DNA of 64,000 nucleotides, taken from the NCBI RefSeq assembly GCF_002742635.1, contig NZ_PEGF01000001.1, positions 620,001 through 684,000 of the forward strand, in the 5' to 3' direction. This DNA is from Caulobacter sp. X. Its GTDB lineage: Bacteria; Pseudomonadota; Alphaproteobacteria; Caulobacterales; Caulobacteraceae. The notes beneath the pieces are model-generated. The model ran no database searches. It was not told the origin of the DNA and saw only the letters and a program-made list of their open reading frames with translations. Shown here in pieces: positions 34,461 through 43,122 of the stretch; within the stretch, counting starts at the first letter, position 1, and the number at the start of each line of letters is the position of its first letter. The translations under genes and the position numbers were made by a program.

Positions 34461-37400
34461 CCTTCAATCTCTCCGCCCTGGCGGTCCGCGAGCGGTCGAT
34501 CACACTCTTCTTGATCATCGCCATGACCTTCGCGGGCGCCTTCGCTTTTATGAAGCTCGGTCGGGCCGAGGATCCCAGTTTCTCGATCAAGGTGATGACC
34601 ATCGTCACCGCCTGGCCCGGCGCCACGGCTCAGGAGATGCAGGATCAGGTCGCCGAGCCGCTGGAAAAGCGCATGCAGGAGCTGAAGTGGTACGATCGCT
34701 CCGAGACCTTCACGCGCCCGGGCCTGGCCTTCACCACCCTGACGCTGAAGGACCAGATCCCGGCCAAGGAACTGCAGGAGCAGTTCTACCAGACCCGCAA
34801 GAAGATGGCCGACGAAGCGCCCAACCTGCCGCGCGGGGTGCTGGGGCCGTTCGTCAACGATGAGTACGGCGACGTAACGTTCGCGCTCTATGCGCTGAAG
34901 GCCAAGGGCGAACCTCAGCGCCTGCTGGTCCGTCAAGCCGAGACCCTGCGCCAGCGCCTTCTGCATGTGCCCGGCGTCAAGAAGGTCCAGATCGTCGGCG
35001 AACAGCCGCAAAAGATCTTCGTCGAGTTTAGCCAGGCGCGGCTGGCGACCTTGGGCGTCAGCCCTCGCGACCTCTTCGCCGCCCTGAACGATCGCAACCT
35101 GGTCACCCCCGCGGGCGCGATCGAGACGCAGGGCCCGCAGGTGCAGATCCGCCTCGATGGCGCGATCGACAGCCTGGAGGCCATCAAGGAGACGCCGATC
35201 GTGGTCGGCGGCCGCACGCTCAAGCTCGGTGATATCGCCGACGTCAAGCGCGGCTACGAGGACCCAGCGACCTTCCTGATCCGCAACGGCGGCGAACCGG
35301 CCATCGTGCTCGGCGTGGTGATGAAGGACCGGTACAACGGCCTGGACCTGGGCAAGAACCTCGAGAAGGAAGCCAAGGCCATCCAGGGCGAGATGCCGCT
35401 TGGCATGAGCTTTACCAAGATCACCGACCAGGCGGTGAACATCCACGAAGCCTACGGCGAGTTCATGCTGAAGTTCTTCGTGGCCCTGGCCGTGGTCATC
35501 GTGGTCAGCCTGATCAGCCTGGGTTTCCGCGTGGGCGTGGTCGTGGCCATGGCCGTGCCGCTGACCCTGGCGGGCGTGTTCGTGATCATGCTGGTCACCG
35601 GCCGCGACTTCGACCGCATCACCCTGGGCGCGCTGATCCTGTCGCTGGGCCTACTGGTCGACGACGCCATCATCATCATCGAGACGATCGTGGTGAAGAT
35701 GGAGGAAGGCAAGGACCGGATCTCGGCCGCCACCTATGCCTGGGGTCATACCGCCGCGCCCATGCTCGCGGGCACCCTGGTGACGATCATCGGCCTGATG
35801 CCGGTGGGCTTCGCCAAGTCCACGGCGGGCGAGTACGCCGGCAACATCTTCTGGGTGGTCGCCTTCGCCCTGATCACATCCTGGTTCGTGGCGGTGATCT
35901 TCACGCCGTATCTCGGCGTCCTGATGATTCCCAAGATCAAGCCGATCGAGGGCGGACACGCGGCGATCTATGACACCCCGCGCTATCGCAAGCTCCGCGC
36001 CATGGTCACCTGGACGGTCGAGAACCGCTTCAAGGTCGCCGCCGGCGTCGGCGTGGCCATGATCGTGGCCGTGCTGATGATGGGCGGGGTCAAGCAGCAG
36101 TTCTTCCCGCTGTCGGATCGCCCCGAGGTTCTGATCGAGGTGCAGATGCCGGAGGGTCAGAGCATCGGCTCGACCAGCCAGGCCGTGGCCAAGGTCGAGG
36201 CGTGGCTTGCCAAGCAGCCGGAAGCCAAGATCTACACCAGCTATATCGGCCAGGGCGCGCCGCGCTTCTTCTTGGCCATCTCGCCCGAGCTGCCCGACCC
36301 GTCCTTCGCCAAGATCGTGGTGCTGACGCCCAACGAGAAGGCCCGCGACGCCCTCAAGAAGCGCCTGCGCCAGTTCGCGGCGGAGGGCTCGGTTCCGGGC
36401 GCCAAGATTCGAGCGACCCAGATCGTGTTTGGCCCGCCCTCGCCTTTCCCCGTCGCCTTCCGAGTCATGGGGCCGGACGCCGGCCGCGTGCGCGACATCG
36501 CCGAACAGGTGAAGGGCGTGATGCTGCGCGACCCGGCCATGCGGCAGGTCAACACCGACTGGGGCGAGCGCACGCCGACCGTCCACTTCGTGCTCGATCA
36601 GGACCGGCTGCGCGCCCTTGGCCTGAGCTCCGCCGACGCCTCGCAGCAGCTGCAGTTCCTGCTGACCGGCGTTCCCGTGACCCAGGTGCGCGAGGATATA
36701 CGGTCGGTGGAGGTGGTGGCGCGCACGCGCGACCAGGATCGGCTTGACCCGTCCAGGCTGGGCGCTTTCACCCTGGTCGGCGCGGCGGGCGAACGCATTC
36801 CGCTCGACCAGATCGGCAAGGCCGAGATCCGCATGGAGGAACCGATCCTGCGTCGCCGCGATCGGATGACGACCATTACCGTGCGCGGGGACATCGACGA
36901 GCGCCTGCAGCCGCCGGACGTGTCGATCAAGGTCCAGAAGTCGCTGCAGCCGATCATCAAGGCTCTGCCGGCCGGCTACCGGATCGAGATGGGCGGTTCG
37001 ATCGAGGAGGCCGGGAAGGCCAACAAGGCCCTGGCCGTGGTCTTCCCGTTGATGTTCATCCTGATGATGGTCGTGATCATCTTCCAGGTCAGATCCCTGT
37101 CGGCGATGTGGATGGTGCTGCTAACCGCGCCGCTGGCCCTGGTGGGGGTCGCCCCGACCTTGCTGATCTTCCATCAGCCGTTCGGGTTTAACGCCATCCT
37201 GGGCCTCATTGCGCTCGCCGGCATCATCATGCGCAACAGCCTGATCCTGATTGGTCAGATCCAGATCAATCAGGCCGAAGGACTGGACCCATTCCACGCC
37301 GTCGTCGAGGCCACCGTCCAGCGCGCCCGGCCAGTGATCCTCACCGCCCTGGCCGCCGTGTTCGCCTTCATTCCGCTGACCTTGTCGGTGTTCTGGTCCT

Positions 37401-37549
37401 CGATGGCCTACACCCTGATCGGGGGCACGATCGGCGGCACGATCCTCACCCTGGTCTTCCTGCCAGCGCTCTATGCGATGTGGTTCAGGATCAAGAACGC
37501 GCCCGATCGCGGCGCTCAAAGCCAGGCCGCCTCCGAGGCGTCAGCTTGA
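34457..37549 (+). CDS. RND multidrug efflux pump, inner-membrane subunit
   Basis: 1030 aa from the ATG at 34457, coupled by ATGA to the adaptor. The first membrane helix (SITLFLIIAMTFAGAFAFMKLG) and first periplasmic domain (DPSFSIKVMTIVTAWPGATA) are followed by helices 2-6, including FDRITLGALILSLGLLVDDA, the proton-relay helix with two Asp. The sequence repeats in the second half, ending with helices around AMWMVLLTAPLALVGVAP. This is the HAE1/AcrB-like family, exporting hydrophobic compounds by proton antiport. The substrate is not deducible. Confidence 0.95.
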   Translation: MTFNLSALAVRERSITLFLIIAMTFAGAFAFMKLGRAEDPSFSIKVMTIVTAWPGATAQEMQDQVAEPLEKRMQELKWYDRSETFTRPGLAFTTLTLKDQIPAKELQEQFYQTRKKMADEAPNLPRGVLGPFVNDEYGDVTFALYALKAKGEPQRLLVRQAETLRQRLLHVPGVKKVQIVGEQPQKIFVEFSQARLATLGVSPRDLFAALNDRNLVTPAGAIETQGPQVQIRLDGAIDSLEAIKETPIVVGGRTLKLGDIADVKRGYEDPATFLIRNGGEPAIVLGVVMKDRYNGLDLGKNLEKEAKAIQGEMPLGMSFTKITDQAVNIHEAYGEFMLKFFVALAVVIVVSLISLGFRVGVVVAMAVPLTLAGVFVIMLVTGRDFDRITLGALILSLGLLVDDAIIIIETIVVKMEEGKDRISAATYAWGHTAAPMLAGTLVTIIGLMPVGFAKSTAGEYAGNIFWVVAFALITSWFVAVIFTPYLGVLMIPKIKPIEGGHAAIYDTPRYRKLRAMVTWTVENRFKVAAGVGVAMIVAVLMMGGVKQQFFPLSDRPEVLIEVQMPEGQSIGSTSQAVAKVEAWLAKQPEAKIYTSYIGQGAPRFFLAISPELPDPSFAKIVVLTPNEKARDALKKRLRQFAAEGSVPGAKIRATQIVFGPPSPFPVAFRVMGPDAGRVRDIAEQVKGVMLRDPAMRQVNTDWGERTPTVHFVLDQDRLRALGLSSADASQQLQFLLTGVPVTQVREDIRSVEVVARTRDQDRLDPSRLGAFTLVGAAGERIPLDQIGKAEIRMEEPILRRRDRMTTITVRGDIDERLQPPDVSIKVQKSLQPIIKALPAGYRIEMGGSIEEAGKANKALAVVFPLMFILMMVVIIFQVRSLSAMWMVLLTAPLALVGVAPTLLIFHQPFGFNAILGLIALAGIIMRNSLILIGQIQINQAEGLDPFHAVVEATVQRARPVILTALAAVFAFIPLTLSVFWSSMAYTLIGGTIGGTILTLVFLPALYAMWFRIKNAPDRGAQSQAASEASA

Positions 37550-37564
37550 CTCCCTAGCTACCGA

Positions 37565-37617
37565 GCCGCCGACCCTGAGGTTGCGCTTTATTAAACCCGG
37601 AGCGCCGGGTCGGCGGC
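37565..37617. repeat. Large inverted repeat with nested hairpin (convergent intergenic region)
   Basis: GCCGCCGACCC (37565-37575) pairs perfectly with GGGTCGGCGGC (37607-37617) across 31 nt. A second hairpin, CCCGG-AGCG-CCGGG (37596-37609), overlaps the right arm, so the two structures exclude each other. It lies between the convergent RND and thiolase genes and could be a bidirectional terminator, but no T-run follows. Confidence 0.45.
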
Positions 37618-37743
37618 CAAACCCATCACCTTCGGCTAGCACCGGGTGAGCCGCCCGAAGGTCGCTACAGGTTGCTGAAAGCGGATTTCCCCAAAGATCA
37701 CGAGCCAGCGCGACGGACTTGCCGCGCGAGGCCGTCGCCGACT

Positions 37744-38916
37744 TCACAGCACCTCAAAGAGACCGGCCGCCCCCATGCCCCCGCCGGCACACATCGTGAC
37801 CAAGACGTGCTTGGCGCCGCGACGCTTTCCCTCGATCAAGGCGTGCCCCACCATGCGGGAACCGGACATGCCATAAGGGTGGCCCATGGCAATGGCGCCG
37901 CCATTGACGTTCAGCAGTTCGTCCGGAAGGCCAAGCCTGTCACGACAGTAGAGAACCTGACAGGCGAAGGCCTCGTTCAACTCCCAGAGGCCGATGTCGT
38001 CGATCGAGAGCTCGAAGCGCTCCAGCAGCTTGGGGATCGCGAAGACCGGGCCGATCCCCATCTCATCAGGCTTGGTTCCGGCGACGGCCATGCCGACATA
38101 CCGGCCAAGCGGCTCGAGGCCGCGCTTCTCGGCGAGGCCCGCCTCCATGACGACGCAAGCGGACGCGCCGTCCGAGAGCTGGCTGGCGTTGCCGGCGGTG
38201 ACGCCCCCCCCGGGGCGCACCGCCTTCAGGGCGGACAGGCCTTCGAACGTGGTGTCGGGACGGACGCCTTCATCGCGGTCGAGCGTGACTTCCCGCGCGC
38301 TGACCTCGCCGGTCGCCTTGTCCGTAACCTTCATGATCGCTGTCATCGGGACGAGCTCGGCGTCGAAGCGCCCCGCGCTCTGCGCCGCCGTCGCGCGGAA
38401 CTGCGAGGACAAGGCATAGAGGTCGCAAGCCTCGCGGGTCACGCCGTAGCGCGCGGCGACGGTCTCGGCTGTCTCCAGCATCGGCATGTAGGCGTCCGCG
38501 TGCATCGCCACGAGGCCCGGATCCTGATCGACGCGCATCTCCGGTGTCTGGACCAGCGAGATCGACTCCACCCCGCCCGCGACGATCACGTCCATGCGGT
38601 CGACGATGATCTGCTTGGCGGCCGTGGCGATGGTCATCAGGCCCGAGGAGCATTGACGGTCCAGGGTCATGCCGGGGACTTCGACCGGAAGGCCCGCGCG
38701 CAAGGCCGCCATCCGGCCGATGGTCGCCTGATAGCCCTGCGGCAGCGAGCACCCAAGAACACAGTCGTCGATTTCGTCGACCGCGATCCCGGCGCGGGCG
38801 ACGGCGTGGCTGATGGCGTGGGCGGCCAAGACGGTCGGCGGCGTGTCATTGAAGCTCCCGCGATAAGCCCGACCGATCGGCGTGCGCGCGGTGGAGACGA
38901 TCACGGCCCCACGCAT
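37744..38916 (-). CDS. Acetyl-CoA acetyltransferase/thiolase
   Basis: 390 aa from the ATG at 38916, which shares one base with the SDR stop. The nucleophilic cysteine is Cys89 in LDRQCSSG. Other active-site motifs are [17 protein letters not shown] and the terminal [10 protein letters not shown]. It cleaves beta-ketoacyl-CoA to acetyl-CoA and a shortened acyl-CoA, or acts in reverse. It is the last gene of an ester/acyl-CoA catabolic operon. The short spacing supports one transcript from the receptor to here. Confidence 0.92.
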   Translation of the reverse strand: MRGAVIVSTARTPIGRAYRGSFNDTPPTVLAAHAISHAVARAGIAVDEIDDCVLGCSLPQGYQATIGRMAALRAGLPVEVPGMTLDRQCSSGLMTIATAAKQIIVDRMDVIVAGGVESISLVQTPEMRVDQDPGLVAMHADAYMPMLETAETVAARYGVTREACDLYALSSQFRATAAQSAGRFDAELVPMTAIMKVTDKATGEVSAREVTLDRDEGVRPDTTFEGLSALKAVRPGGGVTAGNASQLSDGASACVVMEAGLAEKRGLEPLGRYVGMAVAGTKPDEMGIGPVFAIPKLLERFELSIDDIGLWELNEAFACQVLYCRDRLGLPDELLNVNGGAIAMGHPYGMSGSRMVGHALIEGKRRGAKHVLVTMCAGGGMGAAGLFEVL

Positions 38917-39809
38917 CACGCGCGCTCCGTGGCGCGATCCGCGTGCTGTTCGGCGCTGGCGATCTCGCGCTCGGACTGGAAGAAGCCGTAGGCTGGCACG
39001 ATCTCGCCGGCGCGGTCCGCCACCTCTTCCCAATGTCGGATCAGCTGCTCGCCGGCGTCATGGCCGCCGCCGATATAGTTTCCCTCGGTCAGGGTGATGT
39101 TGGCGGTCGCGAAGTGCCCGGCGCCCGCGCACAGGATCGTGCGGGTCGGCGCATCGTCGGCGACGAGCGCCAGCAGCCCCGGGCTGACGAAGGCGGGGTC
39201 CAGGCGCTTCAGGGTCTCGGGCGACAGAACCCCCTCGGTCATGCCCGTCGCGGCCGTCGGCGCCAGGCAGTTGACCCGTACGCCGTATTTCTCGCCCTCG
39301 ATCGCCAGCGTCTGCATCAGCCCGACCAGCGCCATCTTCGCCGCGCCGTAGTTGGCCTGTCCGAAATTGCCGTAGAGACCCGAGGACGACGTGGTCATCA
39401 CGATGCGCCCATAGCCCTGCTGGCGCATGATCTCCCAGACCGCCTTGGCGCAGATGGCCGCGCCCATCAGGTGAACGTCCACCACGAGTCGAAAGTCATC
39501 GAGGCTCATCTTGGCGAAGCTCTTGTCCCGCAGGATGCCGGCGTTGCTGACGAGGATGTCGATGCGTCCCCAGAGCGCGACGACCCGCTCGACCATGGCC
39601 GCAACCGCCGCCTCGTCGGTGACCGAGGCGGCGACGCCGATCGCCGCGCCTCCCCGCGCCGTGATCTCGGCCGCGACCCGTTCGGCGGCCTCTGGCGCGA
39701 GATCGTTGACAACCACCTTGGCGCCCTGTCTGGCCAGATACAGCGCGTGGGCGCGACCAAGGCCGCCGCCCGCTCCCGTGACGATCGCGATCCGTCCGTC
39801 AAGCAACAT
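38916..39809 (-). CDS. Short-chain dehydrogenase/reductase (17beta-HSD4/MFE-like)
   Basis: 297 aa. The cofactor motif is TGAGGGLG, then the NAG segment ([12 protein letters not shown]) and the active-site TSSSGLYG...YGAAK. The acidic residue in VVNDLAPEA suggests NAD preference. The C-terminal extension (about 230-297, with [17 protein letters not shown]) is like that of multifunctional-enzyme-type 3-hydroxyacyl-CoA dehydrogenases. It is a good candidate for oxidising a 3-hydroxyacyl-CoA before the downstream thiolase. AAGGAG lies 6 nt before the ATG. The exact substrate is inferred only. Confidence 0.88.
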   Translation of the reverse strand: MLLDGRIAIVTGAGGGLGRAHALYLARQGAKVVVNDLAPEAAERVAAEITARGGAAIGVAASVTDEAAVAAMVERVVALWGRIDILVSNAGILRDKSFAKMSLDDFRLVVDVHLMGAAICAKAVWEIMRQQGYGRIVMTTSSSGLYGNFGQANYGAAKMALVGLMQTLAIEGEKYGVRVNCLAPTAATGMTEGVLSPETLKRLDPAFVSPGLLALVADDAPTRTILCAGAGHFATANITLTEGNYIGGGHDAGEQLIRHWEEVADRAGEIVPAYGFFQSEREIASAEQHADRATERA

Positions 39810-39913
39810 CGATAACTCCTTTGGTTCGCGAGCCGAGGCTCGCCCCTTTGTTCACGGGCTCGTCAGGGAGCGTTCCGTCGGAGAGCTTCCCGCGCGCCTG
39901 CTCCAGCTCGCCC

Positions 39914-41476
39914 TCAGCCGGCGCCGTACTCGGATCTGAGCCGGAGCTTGTCGATCTTGCCGGTCGCGGCCAGAGGCATGCGCGGCAGCCGGTAGACGGC
40001 GTCGGGAAGCCACCAGCTGGCCACCCGCCCTCGCAAGGCGTCCAACAGCCTCTCGTCGCTGATCTCGCTCGGCGCCTCGACCAGCAGGATCGGCCGCTCG
40101 CCCCATTTGGGATGGGGCCTGCCGATCACCGCCGCTTGGGAGACCTCCGGCAGAGCGCAGATCAGGGCTTCGATCTCGGCCGGATTGATCCACTCGCCGC
40201 CGGACTTGATCAGGTCCTTGGATCGGCCCGTGATCATCAGAGCGCCGTCGACGTCGATGCGCGCCAGATCGCCCGTGGCGAACCACCCCTGCGCGTCGGT
40301 CGCGGGCGCCTGCTGCCCGAAATAGCGCGCGACGACCGAGGCGCCGCGCACCCGAAGATGGCCCTCGACGCCACGCTGCTTGGGCAGGGCCACGCCGTCG
40401 GCGTCGGTGAGCAGCAGGTCCACCCCAACCGCGGGACGCCCCGCCACCGCGGCGTCGCCCGGCGCCGATAACGGAGCCAGGACGCCGCAAGGCGAAAGCT
40501 CGGTCATGCCCCAGCTGGTCTGCACGCGCACGCCCAGCCGTTGCTCGAGCCGCGCCATCAGCGCGGGCGGCATCGGCGCGCCGCCGACGATGATCCGTTT
40601 CAGCGACGGCAGGGCCTGGCCGGTGGCGTCCAGATGATCCATCAAGCCGGACCAGACCGTGGGGACGCCCACGGCGATCGTGACGCCCTCGGCCGCGATA
40701 AGCCGCGCCAGGCTCGCGCCATCGGTGTTGCGACCGGGCAAAACGAGCTTGGCGCCGACGGCCGGGGCGGCGAAGGGCAGGCCCCAGGCATTGGCGTGGA
40801 ACATCGGCACCACCGCCAGCACCGCGTCCGCACCCGAGATCGCCATGCCGTCGACCTGAAGGATCCTCAGGGTGTGCAGGTAGCTGGAGCGATGGGTGTA
40901 GGTCACGCCCTTCGGCGCCCCGGTCGTTCCCGACGTGAAGCAGAGGCCGCAGGGCGCGGTCTCCTCGAACCCACCCCAGACCGCGCGACGGGGTTCGGCC
41001 TCGATCATCGGCGCCAGCGCTTCATCGCCCTCCGCCTCGCCGTCGATGATCAGCAAGCGCTTCAGGTGCGGTGCGAAGCCCTTGATCTCCCGAGCCAGGC
41101 CGGCGAGGTCAGCCGAGGCGATCAGAATTCTCGCCTCTGATTGGACGACCATCGCCGCCAACTGCTCGGCGGTCAGGCGCGGGTTCAGGGTGTGGCAGAC
41201 CGCGCCCATGCCCATGATCGCAAACCAGACTTCCACATGGGCTTGGCTGTTCCAGGCCAAGGTCGCGACCCGGTCGCCGGCGCGCACGCCAAGCGCCTCG
41301 AGCACCGCCGAGACCCGCCGCGCGCGATCCTGAAGATCGGCATAGCCCGCGCGATCGATCCGTCCGTCCTCGTGCGCGGTGGCCACCTGCGCGGTCGGCG
41401 TCCACTTGGCGGCGTGGTCCAGGAACTTGTCGAGCGTCAGGGAAAAGGCCTGCATCTCGCCGTCGATTATCGGCAC
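39914..41476 (-). CDS. AMP-dependent acyl-CoA synthetase/ligase
   Basis: 520 aa from a GTG at 41476 with GGAG 7 nt upstream; an ATG at 41455 is possible but lacks a spaced site. The P-loop motif is CFTSGTTGAPKGVTYTH. WGMTELSPCGV, the hinge region GWFATGDLARIDVDG and the C-terminal lysine motif PLAATGKIDK are intact. It activates a carboxylic acid to its CoA thioester at ATP cost. The start overlaps the carboxylesterase stop by 10 nt, consistent with the acid being the esterase product. Confidence 0.92.
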   Translation of the reverse strand: MPIIDGEMQAFSLTLDKFLDHAAKWTPTAQVATAHEDGRIDRAGYADLQDRARRVSAVLEALGVRAGDRVATLAWNSQAHVEVWFAIMGMGAVCHTLNPRLTAEQLAAMVVQSEARILIASADLAGLAREIKGFAPHLKRLLIIDGEAEGDEALAPMIEAEPRRAVWGGFEETAPCGLCFTSGTTGAPKGVTYTHRSSYLHTLRILQVDGMAISGADAVLAVVPMFHANAWGLPFAAPAVGAKLVLPGRNTDGASLARLIAAEGVTIAVGVPTVWSGLMDHLDATGQALPSLKRIIVGGAPMPPALMARLEQRLGVRVQTSWGMTELSPCGVLAPLSAPGDAAVAGRPAVGVDLLLTDADGVALPKQRGVEGHLRVRGASVVARYFGQQAPATDAQGWFATGDLARIDVDGALMITGRSKDLIKSGGEWINPAEIEALICALPEVSQAAVIGRPHPKWGERPILLVEAPSEISDERLLDALRGRVASWWLPDAVYRLPRMPLAATGKIDKLRLRSEYGAG

Positions 41477-43113
41477 TGAGGAACTCCAGGGGGCAGCGGG
41501 GGCGAGATGACGCCGACATTCACGAACCACGGGATGTCGCCCTGGGCCCGACGGCGGCAGACCACGGCTTCGTTCAGGGCGTACATCCCCGGTCGAAGGC
41601 GCTCCCCGGCGCGAGGCTCGTCGGCGAAGGCCATGTAGGCGCGTTCGGCGCCATAGGGTCTCCATGTCGGCGCGCCGGCGGCGGCCGGGACGCCGCTTCT
41701 GGCGAAGGCGGTCCAGTAGCCGATCATCGCCGTCGAGAGCCTGGCTTCGCCGGGCGTATCCGGGATCTTCGGCCAAGCCGGCGGCGTGCTCGCCGCCGTG
41801 CCGAAGACATAGGGGAGCTCGGAGGCGTGAAAGCCATGCAAGCCGGCGGCGTCGGCGGCCGGATAGCCGTGGTCGAAATAGTAAAGGTACCCGGGCGCGC
41901 CGGCGGCCGTCTGCTTGGCGACCAGTCGCTCGGCCGTCCAGCCGTAGAGGGCGTCACGCGGCGCCAGCAGCACGCTTTCGGGCACGTTGTCGGACGGATA
42001 GAGCTTGAGGAAATCGTCGGCCAGGTCGCCGTAGCGGGCTCGGATTTCCTTTTCGTATGTCGCGGCGTCGGCCGGCGGCGGCGGGGCCAGGATCCGCAAC
42101 GAGCGGATCTCGCCGCTGTTGAAGCCCGCCAGGATCGGCACGCGCGCCTGCTCTCCGGCGTCGAATGTGTCGACGAGTTGCTTGGGCAGGACCTTGCCGT
42201 CGACCGCGCCGAACGTCTGGAAGCCGGCCACCAGGGCCGAGGTGGTGATCGTCTCGGCGTCCATGGCGCGCAGATCCGCGAGGCTCCTGGCGCCAAGCTT
42301 CGCCGCGGTCGCCGCGCCCACGGCCTCCGCCGGGACGTGGCCGTGCTTGGGCTCGCGCAACGGCGGCGTCGAGATCATGTAGGCGCTCTGGGCGATCGCC
42401 TTGTGGAACAGCCCGCGCGCCAGCGGCGAGGCCATCAGGTACATGACGCTGAGCCCGCCGGCGGACTCTCCCACGATCGTGACATTGGCCGGATCGCCCC
42501 CGAAGGCGGCGATGTTGCGCTGGACCCATTTGAGCGCCGCGATCTGGTCGAGAAGACCGTAGTTGCCGGAAACGTGGTCGGGAGATTCCGCGCTGAGTTC
42601 GGGGTGGGCCAGATAGCCCAGCACGCCTAGGCGATAGTTGATCGACACGACCAGAACGCCCCGCCTGGCCAGGACCGCGCCATCGTAAAGGCTTTCGCTG
42701 CTGGAGCCGCCGATCAGCGAGCCCCCGTGGATCCAGACCAGCACCGGCGCGGTCTTGGCGTTGTCCGGCGCCCAGATGTTCAGCGACAGGCAGTCCTCGC
42801 TGAACACCTTTAGCGGCGAGGCGTAGATGCTGCCGGCGCGCGGCTTGGGCTGCCAGCAGGCGGGACCGAAATCGACGGCGTCGCGCACGCCATTCCAGGC
42901 CGGAGCTTCGGCCGGCGGCCTCCACCGCATGGGCCCCACGGGCGCCGCCGCATAGGGAACGCCCTTGAACACCCGCAGACCGTCCGTCTCGACGCCGCGA
43001 ACAGCGCCGGCCGGCGCGCGGACGACGGGCTGGTCGGCCCGAACGACGGCCGGCGCCCCCGCCAGGGCCGAGAGGGCCAGGGCGAAGACGGAGCCCAAGG
43101 CGCGCTTGCTCAT
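41467..43113 (-). CDS. Secreted type B carboxylesterase of the catabolic island
   Basis: 548 aa with a signal peptide (ends APAVVRAD). EDCLSLNIWAPDN, the oxyanion segment VLVWIHGGSLIGG and the nucleophile motif TIVGESAGGLS (Ser217) are present. The catalytic His is in LHGFHASELPYVFG. It is a paralogue of the esterase at 17580-19145. It follows the TonB receptor by 9 nt and precedes the acyl-CoA ligase, so it probably hydrolyses an imported ester in the periplasm to an acid later activated in the cytoplasm. Confidence 0.9.
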   Translation of the reverse strand: MSKRALGSVFALALSALAGAPAVVRADQPVVRAPAGAVRGVETDGLRVFKGVPYAAAPVGPMRWRPPAEAPAWNGVRDAVDFGPACWQPKPRAGSIYASPLKVFSEDCLSLNIWAPDNAKTAPVLVWIHGGSLIGGSSSESLYDGAVLARRGVLVVSINYRLGVLGYLAHPELSAESPDHVSGNYGLLDQIAALKWVQRNIAAFGGDPANVTIVGESAGGLSVMYLMASPLARGLFHKAIAQSAYMISTPPLREPKHGHVPAEAVGAATAAKLGARSLADLRAMDAETITTSALVAGFQTFGAVDGKVLPKQLVDTFDAGEQARVPILAGFNSGEIRSLRILAPPPPADAATYEKEIRARYGDLADDFLKLYPSDNVPESVLLAPRDALYGWTAERLVAKQTAAGAPGYLYYFDHGYPAADAAGLHGFHASELPYVFGTAASTPPAWPKIPDTPGEARLSTAMIGYWTAFARSGVPAAAGAPTWRPYGAERAYMAFADEPRAGERLRPGMYALNEAVVCRRRAQGDIPWFVNVGVISPPLPPGVPQCR

Positions 43114-43122
43114 CGCCGCCTC

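Noticed and set aside
34457..37549. Long open frames opposite the RND pump and TonB receptors
   Set aside because: High GC makes antisense frames common; these lack starts, ribosome sites and domain patterns.
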